Shown in pieces: positions 1-7,913 of a DNA stretch of 64,000 bases (positions are counted from its first letter, which is position 1; every line of letters starts with the position of its first letter). The stretch is from Desulfovibrio sp. JC022 (GTDB taxonomy: Bacteria > Desulfobacterota > Desulfovibrionia > Desulfovibrionales > Desulfovibrionaceae): positions 1 to 64,000 of the forward strand of contig NZ_VOPZ01000008.1 in NCBI RefSeq assembly GCF_010470665.1, written 5' to 3'. Both the position numbers and the translations under genes were made by a program. The notes below the pieces were generated by a model. That model worked only from the letters and a program-made list of their open reading frames with translations, had not been told where the DNA came from and made no database searches.

Positions 1-14
1 CAGTGCGGAGACGG

Positions 15-43
15 AAGCTAATCAACTCAGCCGCCGCTGTCAA
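15..43 (-). promoter_or_regulatory. Strong sigma70-type promoter (downstream of the tandem pair)
   Basis: On the minus strand: -35 TTGACA (38-43), 17-base spacer, -10 TAGCTT (15-20). The predicted start lies within the first few bases of the window, so the transcript is almost wholly outside it. With the promoter at 119-147 it suggests a highly expressed operon, probably rRNA or tRNA, just to the left; that product is inference. Confidence 0.55.
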
Positions 44-118
44 TCATTAATTTTCATGTTCTCGCAAAATATTTTTTCAATGATCTCAGTGCCTTGCTTT
101 CGCTAAGCGCGGATTGGG

Positions 119-147
119 AATCTATGCAAACCCGATCCGAATGTCAA
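119..147 (-). promoter_or_regulatory. Strong sigma70-type promoter (upstream of a tandem pair)
   Basis: Read on the minus strand there is a perfect -35 TTGACA (142-147), a 17-base spacer and a -10 TAGATT (119-124). An AT-rich purine tract lies just upstream of the -35, like an UP element. It points towards the left edge of the window. The second promoter at 15-43 has the same spacing. Such tandem promoters are typical of stable-RNA operons, but no RNA gene is visible inside the window. Confidence 0.6.
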
Positions 148-239
148 CAACTCTTTCAAAGCTTCTTAATCTTAACTTCTTCATAAATCCGCCCTTCCGC
201 TGTCGTGCTCCCTTCAGGATTACTGCCACAACTTCAAAG

Positions 240-334
240 CTAAAAACTAAGCCCCAGTCAGGGATTCCAAAGGGGCTTAGTCTCTTTGACCTCCGGAGGC
301 GAAATCAAATTATCAAAAGCGCGAAGCGCATCAA
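240..334 (-). repeat. Dispersed intergenic repeat, copy A
   Basis: Read on the minus strand this contains the family's opening block (gatgcgcttcgcgctttt, 318-335), then 'atttcgcctccgg', then a hairpin with perfect 9-base arms (CTAAGCCCC at 248-256, GGGGCTTAG at 273-281). The block 'cctttggaatccct' is shared with copy B. It lies downstream of livF. The only plus-strand reading frame here (114-434) looks non-coding. Confidence 0.65.
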
Positions 335-490
335 CTTCCCGGCTTCAACAGCCGAGGAAGAGGTTCTAGAGAAAACTAGGACCGGGGTCAAGGGGTTTTT
401 GAATTATTGTTGGTATCCTGCCTTGGTAGCCTAATACACCCTCTTAAACTCAAGCGACTAACCACTCAAAGACAGCGCTACTCTCTCGTT

Positions 491-529
491 ATTCAAATAA
501 AGCCCCCGACAGCAAAACACTGCGGGGGC
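491..529 (-). terminator. Rho-independent terminator of the liv operon
   Basis: Stem GCCCCCG-CAG (502-512) pairs with CTG-CGGGGGC (520-529), with one bulged A. On the minus strand it is followed by a T-rich tract. It lies 25 bases beyond the livF stop and fits the end of the liv transcript. Confidence 0.75.
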
Positions 530-553
530 CTAACATAACATATTTTAAAACCG

Positions 554-1267
554 CTATTCGCCGAGATACGCCTTCTGAATATCCGGGTTATCAAGAAGCT
601 TTGAAGCTTCATCTTCCATAACCACACTCCCGGTCTCAAGCACATAGCCGCGATGGGCCATGCTCAAAGCAACCTTGGCGTTCTGCTCAACCAGAATTAC
701 CGTCGTCCCAAGCTTATTGATCTCTTTAATAATATCAAAAATCTGCTTGACGATAAGAGGTGCAAGACCAAGGGAAGGTTCATCAAGCAGCAAAACCTTG
801 GGGCGACTCATAAGAGCCCTTCCGATAGCCAGCATCTGCTGCTCCCCACCGGAAAGAGTTCCTCCGGCCTGCCTGCGTCTTTCGCGCAGGATGGGAAACA
901 TTGCAAAAACCCGCTCCATATCATCAGCGATTTCGTTATCGCTACGGAAAAAAGCCCCCATATCGAGGTTTTCTTCAATGGTCAGCCGCGGGAAGATGCG
1001 CCTTCCTTCAGGAACCTGACAGAGTCCCATGGCAGGCAAACGGTCGGACGCAACTTTATTAATACGTTCGCCTTTGTAATAAATCTCACCGGCGGTGGCC
1101 TCGACGATATTGCAGATGGTCATCAGGGTTGTGGATTTCCCGGCACCATTGGCACCGATGATGGAAACAATTTCCCCTTCCATTACCTTGATGCTGATAC
1201 CTTTCAGGGCTTTGATACTGCCATATCCAGCATGGACATCACGAAGTTCTAAGATAGGTTCTGACAT
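554..1267 (-). CDS. livF: Branched-chain amino-acid ABC transporter, ATP-binding protein LivF
   Basis: One of the two cytoplasmic ATPases that power uptake of leucine, isoleucine and valine (or related substrates) through LivHM. The 237-residue protein has Walker A GANGAGKST at about residues 38-46, the ABC signature LSGGEQQ at 138-144 and Walker B LLLDEP at 159-164. The length and the stretch 'QVPEGRRIFPRLTIEENL' are typical of LivF rather than LivG. It is the last gene of the five-gene liv operon, 3 bases after livM, and is followed by a terminator. Substrate specificity cannot be read from the sequence. Confidence 0.93.
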   Translation of the reverse strand: MSEPILELRDVHAGYGSIKALKGISIKVMEGEIVSIIGANGAGKSTTLMTICNIVEATAGEIYYKGERINKVASDRLPAMGLCQVPEGRRIFPRLTIEENLDMGAFFRSDNEIADDMERVFAMFPILRERRRQAGGTLSGGEQQMLAIGRALMSRPKVLLLDEPSLGLAPLIVKQIFDIIKEINKLGTTVILVEQNAKVALSMAHRGYVLETGSVVMEDEASKLLDNPDIQKAYLGE

Positions 1268-1270
1268 GGC

Positions 1271-2488
1271 TTAATCCTTATTTGCCTTCATTCTACGCTT
1301 GGGAGGCAACAAACCCTGCGGTCTGAAGAGCATCATCAGGGTCATGACACCACCAAAAACCAGCATGCGATAGAGTTCAAAATCCCTGAAAATCTCCGGC
1401 AGAGCAATCAGGGCCAGCGCGCCGAGGATAACACCGGGGATTGACCCCATACCACCGAGAACAACCATGGAAAGAACCATTGCCGATTCAAGGAAGGTGA
1501 ATGATTCCGGGCTGACAAAGCGCATACGGGCAGCATAAAAAGCCCCGGCCAGGCCCCCGAAGCAGGCCCCGGAACAATAAGCCAGTAATTTCATATAAAA
1601 TGTGGGGATTCCCATAACCTCGGCAGCAGTCTCATCCTCGCGAATAGCTTCCCATGCGCGTCCGATACGGGAATGATTCAAACGGTAGACTGCGATAATG
1701 GTAAAAACCACCAGAGCGAGAATAACGTAGTAAATCAGGGAAAGTTTCTTGAGCCAGAGATGCTCCAAAGTCATGCCGTTAGCAAAGTCAGGCCAATATA
1801 TGCCCGGTGCTTTGATCCCGGTAATTCCGTTAGGACCGTTGGTCAAACTCATCCAGTTATTAAAAACCATACGCACGATTTCCGCAAAACCGAGAGTGAC
1901 AATCGCAAGGTAGTCACCGCGCATACGCATAGAACAGTAACCGATAATACAGGCCCCCAGTCCGGCAACAGCCGCACTTATGGGCAGGCAGATCCAAAAG
2001 GCCAACTTGTAGGAAACCGAAAGCAAAGCATAAGTATAGGCACCGAGCCCGTAAAAGGCGATATAACCGAGATCAAGCATACCAGCGAGTCCAACCACGA
2101 TATTCAAACCGAGGCCGAGGCAGATGTAGATCATGCAGTTAATGGCCACATCCTGCGCATAACGTCCGAAGAGATGCGGGTAAGCACAGGCAAAAGCAAG
2201 TATGACAAAAGCCCAGACCGCAAATGGCAGAGTCGAAGTCGCCTTTTTAACTCCGCCGACAGCCGCGCCCGCAGGTTTAGTAATAAAATTGAATGCACCG
2301 ATACTGTTCAGCTGTCTCAATACAAGAAGAAACGAACACCCGGCGGCAATCTTCCACCATACAGAAAAAGTTCTTGCCACTTCCAGTCCTTCAGGCTTGA
2401 TCCCCAGCAGAGGCCAGAGCAGGACGAAGAGCCAGATCATCCCAACGCCTAAAGAAGTCCAGTGCTTTTTAAACTCTGGTATCGTCAA
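1271..2488 (-). CDS. livM: Branched-chain amino-acid ABC transporter permease LivM
   Basis: Inner-membrane permease that pairs with LivH. The 405-residue product has about ten hydrophobic segments. An N-terminal extension of roughly 90 residues with two membrane helices precedes the LivM core, as in E. coli LivM. The core holds the family stretches 'GLNIVVGLAGMLDLGYIAF' and 'NGPNGITGI'. The start overlaps the end of livH by 20 bases, suggesting translational coupling. The C-terminus is basic (PKRRMKANKD), as expected for a cytoplasmic tail. Confidence 0.92.
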   Translation of the reverse strand: MTIPEFKKHWTSLGVGMIWLFVLLWPLLGIKPEGLEVARTFSVWWKIAAGCSFLLVLRQLNSIGAFNFITKPAGAAVGGVKKATSTLPFAVWAFVILAFACAYPHLFGRYAQDVAINCMIYICLGLGLNIVVGLAGMLDLGYIAFYGLGAYTYALLSVSYKLAFWICLPISAAVAGLGACIIGYCSMRMRGDYLAIVTLGFAEIVRMVFNNWMSLTNGPNGITGIKAPGIYWPDFANGMTLEHLWLKKLSLIYYVILALVVFTIIAVYRLNHSRIGRAWEAIREDETAAEVMGIPTFYMKLLAYCSGACFGGLAGAFYAARMRFVSPESFTFLESAMVLSMVVLGGMGSIPGVILGALALIALPEIFRDFELYRMLVFGGVMTLMMLFRPQGLLPPKRRMKANKD

Positions 2489-3371
2489 CGTTCTCTCCCA
2501 TGATTCCTGAAGGTCTGAAATAAAGCACTCCGATAAGGATCAAAAATGCGAACACATCTTTGTACTCACCAGAAATATAACCGGCAGCAAAAATCTCAAC
2601 CATGCCGATGATAAATCCGCCGATCATGGCCCCGGTTATATTGCCGATTCCGCCCAGTACAGCGGCGGCAAAAGCTTTGATCCCCGGCACAAAACCCATA
2701 TCGTAACGCACCGATCCGTAGTACAGACCGACCATGATCCCTGCCGCAGCAGCCAAACCGGCACCGATGGCGAAAGTAAGGCTGATAATGCGATTGGAAT
2801 TAATCCCCACCAGCGCAGACATAATCTTATCCTGAGCAGTGGAACGCATGGCTTTCCCGATGCGGGTCTTGAAGACCAGAAAATTGAGGGCCACCAACAG
2901 AAAAGCGGTCAAACTGACAATAAAAAGCTGCATGTAAGACAGCATTACTGTTCCGAATTCGAATCCGCCCTGAGTCAGTTCGGTGGGATAGGGTCTGTCA
3001 TAGACACCCTGTGTAAGCATCAAGCCGTTCTGCAAGAAAATAGACATACCCAGTGCTGAAAGGAGCACTGAAAGTCTCGAAGAACTGCGCAAAGGCTTAT
3101 AAGCCACTTTCTCCACAGCCATAGCCAGCATAGCACAGTAGGCCATGGCCAGAATAAGTGAACCGGACAGGCAGACCCATGCCGGAGCACCCTGTGCGAG
3201 CAGGTAGCTCATGAAGATAACACCGACGTAACCGCCAGCAGCAAAAAACTCGCCGTGAGCAAAGTTAATGAGCTGAATGATGCCGTACACCATGGTATAG
3301 CCCAATGCGATCAGTGCATAGACACTGCCGAGGGTAATACCGTTGATGAGTTGCTGAAAAAAATATTCCAT
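2469..3371 (-). CDS. livH: Branched-chain amino-acid ABC transporter permease LivH
   Basis: Inner-membrane permease of the LivHM channel, 300 residues with about eight membrane segments. The N-terminal 'LINGITLGSVYALIALGYTM' and 'INFAHGEFF' are hallmarks of LivH. It follows livK after a 66-base gap that holds a perfect 12-base-pair hairpin, and its stop overlaps the livM start. The ATG at 3371 is the natural start because the family N-terminus begins immediately after it. Confidence 0.93.
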   Translation of the reverse strand: MEYFFQQLINGITLGSVYALIALGYTMVYGIIQLINFAHGEFFAAGGYVGVIFMSYLLAQGAPAWVCLSGSLILAMAYCAMLAMAVEKVAYKPLRSSSRLSVLLSALGMSIFLQNGLMLTQGVYDRPYPTELTQGGFEFGTVMLSYMQLFIVSLTAFLLVALNFLVFKTRIGKAMRSTAQDKIMSALVGINSNRIISLTFAIGAGLAAAAGIMVGLYYGSVRYDMGFVPGIKAFAAAVLGGIGNITGAMIGGFIIGMVEIFAAGYISGEYKDVFAFLILIGVLYFRPSGIMGENVDDTRV

Positions 3372-3396
3372 GGATTTCCGGGGGCTGTACGTAATG

Positions 3397-3422
3397 GTCC
3401 CTGCCCGTAACGGGCAGGGACC
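3397..3422 (-). promoter_or_regulatory. Intercistronic hairpin between livK and livH
   Basis: GGTCCCTGCCCG (3397-3408) and its exact complement (3411-3422) are separated by only TAA, giving a 12-base-pair GC-rich stem. No T-run follows on the minus strand, so it is not a classical terminator. Such hairpins usually protect the upstream mRNA from 3' exonucleases and would raise binding protein over permease. Confidence 0.6.
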
Positions 3423-3437
3423 GACATGATTTGACTT

Positions 3438-4571
3438 CTAGTAGAGCTTACCGGTTGCGGGGTTCCAGTAGTTGACGAACTTGCCGTCCTCAACTTTACG
3501 GATAATGTAGTTAGAACCGGAATCTCCATTCGGCTTGAATTTGATATGCTTTGTAGCACCATCGTAATCAAGCTTCATGAGTTCAGCTTTAACCTTTTCA
3601 GGATCGGTAGAACCAGCTGCTTTAACAGCTTTCATGTAAGCCATGGCACTATCATAAGCATAACCGGAATATGCTCCGGGACTACCGAATTTAGGCTGGT
3701 ATTTTGCATAAAATTCTTTGTACGCAGGAGCGTTATCATCAATATAGCCGAAAGTAAGATATACACCATCAGCTGCGTCTTTAGCAATTTCAATCAACTG
3801 CGGATGGTAAACAGCATCCTGTGCAAGACGTGCTGCTTTGATTCCCATACGCTTAGCCTGAATAAGCATCAGCGCACCGGTAGCAGAGTTCTGCATGGAC
3901 ATGTAGAAGACGTCAGGATTAGTGTTTTTAACTTTAGTCAGGATAGCTGAAAAGTCTTTGTCGCCCTGGTTAACATGCTCGTGCCCGAGGACCTTAATAC
4001 CTGCTTCACTAGCGATTTTCTCAACGCCGTCAGCAAGACCCTGTGAGTATGCAGTTTTATCATCTACAATATAAACGGATTTAGCACCGAGTTTATCAAG
4101 CATAAACTTAAGGGCAATCGCGCCCTGATCATCATCACGGCCGCACATGCGGAACATGTATGGAAGACCGCGAGAGGTAACTTTCTCATTTGTGGAGGCA
4201 GGAGTAATCATGACAATTGACTCTTCATCCAGAACTTCGGAAGCAGGCAGAGTAGAACTGGAACAATAAGCTCCAACAACACCATTCACTTCTTCATTAA
4301 TAAGTTTGTTTGCAGTAGCAACAGCCTGACGAGGTTCGCATGCTGTATCCTGAGGCAAAACTTCAATAGAGTCGAATCCGGGGATTCCGCCATTAGCTTT
4401 GACAACTTCAACAGCTGTGAGTGCGCCATTTTTGATGTCATTACCATCAGCAGCATAAGGTCCGGTCAAAGGTCCCATTGTGCCAATTTTAAGAGTTTTC
4501 GCGAAAACCATGCCGGAACCGAGCATCATGATAGCTGCGGTAAGCAGAACAGTCGTAAACAAACGTTTCAT
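3438..4571 (-). CDS. livK: Branched-chain amino-acid-binding periplasmic protein LivK
   Basis: High-affinity periplasmic receptor of the Liv transporter. From the ATG at 4571 it encodes 377 residues starting MKRLFTTVLL, with a Sec signal peptide ending near 'GSGMVFA'. The mature part follows the Leu/Ile/Val-binding fold: 'IGTMGPLTGPYAADG', 'GVVGAYCSSSTLPASEVL' and 'MITPASTNEKVT'. A longer reading frame begins at 4622, but 4571 is preferred because GGGAGG lies just upstream and the signal peptide starts there. It is second in the operon, after livG. Confidence 0.92.
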   Translation of the reverse strand: MKRLFTTVLLTAAIMMLGSGMVFAKTLKIGTMGPLTGPYAADGNDIKNGALTAVEVVKANGGIPGFDSIEVLPQDTACEPRQAVATANKLINEEVNGVVGAYCSSSTLPASEVLDEESIVMITPASTNEKVTSRGLPYMFRMCGRDDDQGAIALKFMLDKLGAKSVYIVDDKTAYSQGLADGVEKIASEAGIKVLGHEHVNQGDKDFSAILTKVKNTNPDVFYMSMQNSATGALMLIQAKRMGIKAARLAQDAVYHPQLIEIAKDAADGVYLTFGYIDDNAPAYKEFYAKYQPKFGSPGAYSGYAYDSAMAYMKAVKAAGSTDPEKVKAELMKLDYDGATKHIKFKPNGDSGSNYIIRKVEDGKFVNYWNPATGKLY

Positions 4572-4599
4572 AGAATGAGCCTCCCTAAAGTAAATTAGA

Positions 4600-5355
4600 T
4601 TAGTTACCCAGATATGCCTCAATTACAGCAGGATTTTTCTGAATCTCTTCAGGGTTACCCTTTGCAATCATCACTCCGTGATCCAAGACTACAAGCCGCT
4701 GGCAGATACCCATGACAACTTTCATGTCATGCTCAACCATAAGCACGTTGATGCCCCTTTCAGAGATTTTACGGATAGTTTCCATCAACTCTGAACTTTC
4801 CGCCGGATTCAAGCCGGCAGCGGGTTCGTCAAGCAGAATAGAGCTGGGCTCTGAAGCCAGTGCTCTGGCTATCTCAAGCCGTCTCTGATGACCGTATGGA
4901 AGACTTGACGCAACCTCGTCAGCATATTCGTCCAGCTCCGCGAAACGGAGTTCCTCCATGGCCTTCTCCTTGATCCGCGCCTCTTCCCTTTTTTGAGCCG
5001 GGGTGCGGAAAACAGCACCGAAAACTCCGCATGATGAGCGAGAGTGTTGGGCGACCATTACATTTTCAAGGGCGGTCATGTTCTGGAACAGACGAATATT
5101 CTGGAAGGTTCTGGCAATGCCTTTATGAAGCACCTGATACGGCTTAAGACCGGTTAGGTTTTCGCCGTTGTACTCCACGTGCCCCCCGGAAGCCGAATAG
5201 ACCCCGGTTATCACGTTAAAGACTGTAGTTTTGCCAGCACCGTTGGGACCGATAAGCCCCACAATCTCTCCCGGCATGAGAGAGAAGTTAACCTCTGCCA
5301 AAGCCTGCAGCCCACCGAAGCGGACGCTCACGTCGTGTAAATGAAGTTCTGCCAT
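4600..5355 (-). CDS. livG: Branched-chain amino-acid ABC transporter, ATP-binding protein LivG
   Basis: Second ATPase of the Liv importer, about 251 residues. Walker A is GPNGAGKTT near residues 36-44, followed by the LivG-type stretch '[20 protein letters not shown]', the signature region '[15 protein letters not shown]' and Walker B 'SILLDEP'. The start is uncertain: ATG codons lie at 5376, 5364 and 5355 with a TTG at 5394. I favour 5355 because the family N-terminus (MAELHLHDV) begins there and AGG lies about nine bases upstream. It is unusual in being the first gene of the operon, ahead of the binding protein. Confidence 0.9.
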   Translation of the reverse strand: MAELHLHDVSVRFGGLQALAEVNFSLMPGEIVGLIGPNGAGKTTVFNVITGVYSASGGHVEYNGENLTGLKPYQVLHKGIARTFQNIRLFQNMTALENVMVAQHSRSSCGVFGAVFRTPAQKREEARIKEKAMEELRFAELDEYADEVASSLPYGHQRRLEIARALASEPSSILLDEPAAGLNPAESSELMETIRKISERGINVLMVEHDMKVVMGICQRLVVLDHGVMIAKGNPEEIQKNPAVIEAYLGN

Positions 5356-5394
5356 ATTGGACATACCTATACACATTATTCTTCTTAAGATCAA

Positions 5395-5896
5395 GATAGA
5401 AGACGATTTTTATTCCTTACTAACTCGATCTAAAGAATTAATATTCGCAACAACAATGTTTTACTGTGAATTAAAATATCCAGCTGATTGCAGAATCAGT
5501 ACACAACTAAGTTTACAGCAATACAGTTGATCACCTGATCAAAGTACAGCAGAAAACAAATATAACTATGTTCTGCGTTCTAGTATTTTTCACTAACATT
5601 AGTATCTACATCTGCTGATTCGCATTTAATCATACAGATTATAATGCTTAATAAAAGTCTTTTCTTGCTTACAAAATTGTCCATAGATTTAGCACTATTT
5701 TCCATAATTGGCTAATTTTGAGAGAAATCATTACACCTTTGACTTTAGCTGACATTTGTCCACTCAAAACGTCTTTTTCATGAATTAAGTTCGAGTATTT
5801 TCATTTATTCAATCATATCACTATTAATACAGCAGTAAATAACTTTTCACTTATGTAATTTTTCCATAAAAAAATTTTATTCTGTCATACCTTATG
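5395..5896. other. AT-rich intergenic region upstream of the liv operon
   Basis: No convincing gene is present. It must hold the liv promoter on the minus strand, but I could not pick a clear -35/-10 pair. The only strong structure is a 16-base palindrome at 5527-5542. A looser inverted repeat (CTGATT-GCAG-AATCAG) lies near 5483-5498. Confidence 0.5.
5527..5542. promoter_or_regulatory. Palindromic operator candidate upstream of livG
   Basis: TTGATCA-CC-TGATCAA has perfect 7-base arms with a 2-base centre. It lies about 170 bases upstream of the livG start in otherwise AT-rich DNA, where a regulator of the liv operon could bind. No regulator gene is adjacent, so the protein is unknown. Confidence 0.4.
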
Positions 5897-5935
5897 CAAA
5901 AAAAGAGACCCTGTCCGCCAAGCGGACAGGGTCTC
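5897..5935 (-). terminator. Rho-independent terminator of the qmo operon
   Basis: A perfect 13-base-pair stem (GAGACCCTGTCCG at 5905-5917, complement at 5923-5935) with a 5-base loop, followed on the minus strand by a run of seven T. It ends the qmoABCD transcript 39 bases after the last stop codon. Confidence 0.9.
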
Positions 5936-5973
5936 ACATTCTTCAATTAAATGAAGCTACAGGCTTAAGCGGC

Positions 5974-6657
5974 CTACCAACCTTCGTCAGCGAAGGGGTC
6001 GGAACCAAAACCGAAGTCTTCAGCAGGTGCACCACCAGTTGCGGGGGCACCGGCGGAACCAGCATCAGCAGGAGCTGCGCCTTCAGCAACAGCACCGGCA
6101 GCTACGGTTACAACACCGTGCTTTTTAACGTCTTCGATCATCTTGAGGAGCTCATCAACCTTGCCGATGTACTCTTCAACTTTTTCCTGGGAAGTAACGA
6201 TGACTTTATCGCCTTCGTCTTTACCAGCAGCTTCAAAAGCTTCACACTTGCCTTTGTATTCAGCCATGGCTTTTTCGGTTTCACCGAGTTTGCCTTCAGC
6301 TGCAGCAAGTTTGGTTTCGAGATCCTGAATCTTAGCAGCCTGTTCGGAAACAGATGCACGGTATCCAGCGAGCTTTTCGAAGATTGCGTCAACCTGACCC
6401 ATCACGTCGCCGGGAAGAGCGCCAACGGATACGTTTTCGCCGAGACCGGAAACCTGACCGGTTTTCATTTTAGCCAGTTCAGGATGCTGTTCGTAAATCC
6501 AAGCTTTTGCAAGTGCTGCTGCAAAAGGTTCGAATTCAGCATCAATGTCTTTCTGAGTCATGTAACCCAGAAGTTCCTGAACAGAGTTGTTGCTTTCGCC
6601 ACCCTTAATATAGGACACAAAAGTGCTCATGGGGAAAGTTTTGCGTGCTTCAGACAT
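5974..6657 (-). CDS. qmoD: QmoD-like protein of the qmo operon
   Basis: A soluble 227-residue protein encoded directly after qmoC (21-base gap) and before the operon terminator, matching the position of qmoD in Desulfovibrio vulgaris, where the qmoABCD operon is known. Residues 1-90 look globular. Roughly 90-190 is rich in Lys, Glu and Ala and likely coiled-coil ('KIQDLETKLAAAEGKLGE'). The C-terminus is a flexible Gly/Ala/Pro tail ending in the acidic-aromatic 'DFGFGSDPFADEGW'. There are no metal-binding motifs or signal peptide. Its role is unproven; assistance in AprBA-Qmo contact is a reasonable inference from context. Confidence 0.8.
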   Translation of the reverse strand: MSEARKTFPMSTFVSYIKGGESNNSVQELLGYMTQKDIDAEFEPFAAALAKAWIYEQHPELAKMKTGQVSGLGENVSVGALPGDVMGQVDAIFEKLAGYRASVSEQAAKIQDLETKLAAAEGKLGETEKAMAEYKGKCEAFEAAGKDEGDKVIVTSQEKVEEYIGKVDELLKMIEDVKKHGVVTVAAGAVAEGAAPADAGSAGAPATGGAPAEDFGFGSDPFADEGW

Positions 6658-6678
6658 GGTTAGTTCCTCCTTGCTCTA

Positions 6679-7899
6679 TTACAGAGTAAAAGTCTTTTCT
6701 TCACGGACCGGCATGGGCAGACGGCCGATGTATCTTGCATAAGTTAAAGCTGCGGTCCTGTAGACAAGGTGTCCGAGCTTGGACCACGGCAGATAGACAA
6801 ACATCATGAATACGGCGATCAAGTGCACGTAGTACATGGGGTATGCGAGAGATGCTACGCCGAGAAGACGCAGGATTTCGCACATGATACCGGTAACGGC
6901 GATAGTCCAGATCAGGCCGAGCAGATACCAGTCATAATAACTGGAACCGTGTACGCCCTGGTCCTGATTCAGGCGACGCTTGGTGAGCAGCACCAGTGAG
7001 TAAACCAGCAGTACCGCGCCGACGTTGGCCAGAATCTTAACCGGATGCCACAGCGGCATGGGAGTATGGCCGATGGGGCCGAGGAAAGGAATAATCTTTC
7101 CACCCCAGTGGGTTACAGCAACCACACCGGTAACAACCATCAGGCAGATGAATGCAACCATGATGAAACGGTGGCCGTTGAACTTCTGCTCATCAGCTTC
7201 GTCGGTTTCACCGCATTCTTTCCACTTGGAGTGAGTCAGCAGTTCGTTTTTGCAAACGTCGATGAAGCACTCCAGCATGCTGGGCTTTTCAGCTTTGTCA
7301 CCTACAGCAAAGACCTTCGGTTGATCAGCGAATGATGCGATCAGGTTCTTCACTCCTTTGTAGAAGGTCCAAACCATGAAGCCGAAAGCAATCATGAAGA
7401 TCGGGTCAATAGTAAAGTCGCCGGGGAACAGGTGTCCGTAGACGATTTTACCATCTTTAAGAGGGAAGAAGGAACCGCGAACTCCCGCCATGATGAACCA
7501 GATCACCATGTAGATAGCTGCCGGAATAGCAATAAGCTTGGGCAGGTGCTTGGGAGAAGCCATCCATTTACCGATAATGGAGGGGGTTACCATCTTCTGA
7601 TAGGCCATGTTACGCAGACCTGCGAGCAGATCAGCAGGACGAGCGCCGCGGGGGCACAGGTCGGAGCAGGTACCGCAGTTGTGACACAGCCATATATCGA
7701 TGTCATTTACGAGTTTATCTTTAAGGCCCCACTGAGCCCAGACCATTTCCTTACGCGGGTAAGGGTTGTCGGCAGGCGAGAGGGGACAGGCTACAGAGCA
7801 AGTTGCGCACTGATAGCACTTCTTGAGGCTTTCGCCACCGACTTCCTGCAATTCTTTGATGAATTGCAGATCCGGTTTAATGCGAATATCTTTTTCCAT
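6679..7899 (-). CDS. qmoC: QmoC, membrane subunit of the quinone-interacting oxidoreductase
   Basis: Membrane anchor that exchanges electrons between menaquinone and the QmoAB subunits, which serve APS reductase. The 406-residue protein fuses an HdrC-like ferredoxin domain to a cytochrome b-like membrane domain. Two [4Fe-4S] motifs are visible (CYQCATCSVACP and CHNCGTCSDLCP, within about the first 90 residues). About six hydrophobic segments follow, with conserved histidines that could ligate heme b. It lies 14 bases after qmoB and 21 bases before qmoD. Confidence 0.93.
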   Translation of the reverse strand: MEKDIRIKPDLQFIKELQEVGGESLKKCYQCATCSVACPLSPADNPYPRKEMVWAQWGLKDKLVNDIDIWLCHNCGTCSDLCPRGARPADLLAGLRNMAYQKMVTPSIIGKWMASPKHLPKLIAIPAAIYMVIWFIMAGVRGSFFPLKDGKIVYGHLFPGDFTIDPIFMIAFGFMVWTFYKGVKNLIASFADQPKVFAVGDKAEKPSMLECFIDVCKNELLTHSKWKECGETDEADEQKFNGHRFIMVAFICLMVVTGVVAVTHWGGKIIPFLGPIGHTPMPLWHPVKILANVGAVLLVYSLVLLTKRRLNQDQGVHGSSYYDWYLLGLIWTIAVTGIMCEILRLLGVASLAYPMYYVHLIAVFMMFVYLPWSKLGHLVYRTAALTYARYIGRLPMPVREEKTFTL

Positions 7900-7913
7900 G
7901 TCGCGTCTACCTC

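Noticed and set aside
114-434. Plus-strand reading frame of 106 codons
   Set aside because: It overlaps the minus-strand promoters and a repeat copy, has no ribosome site, and its translation looks random.
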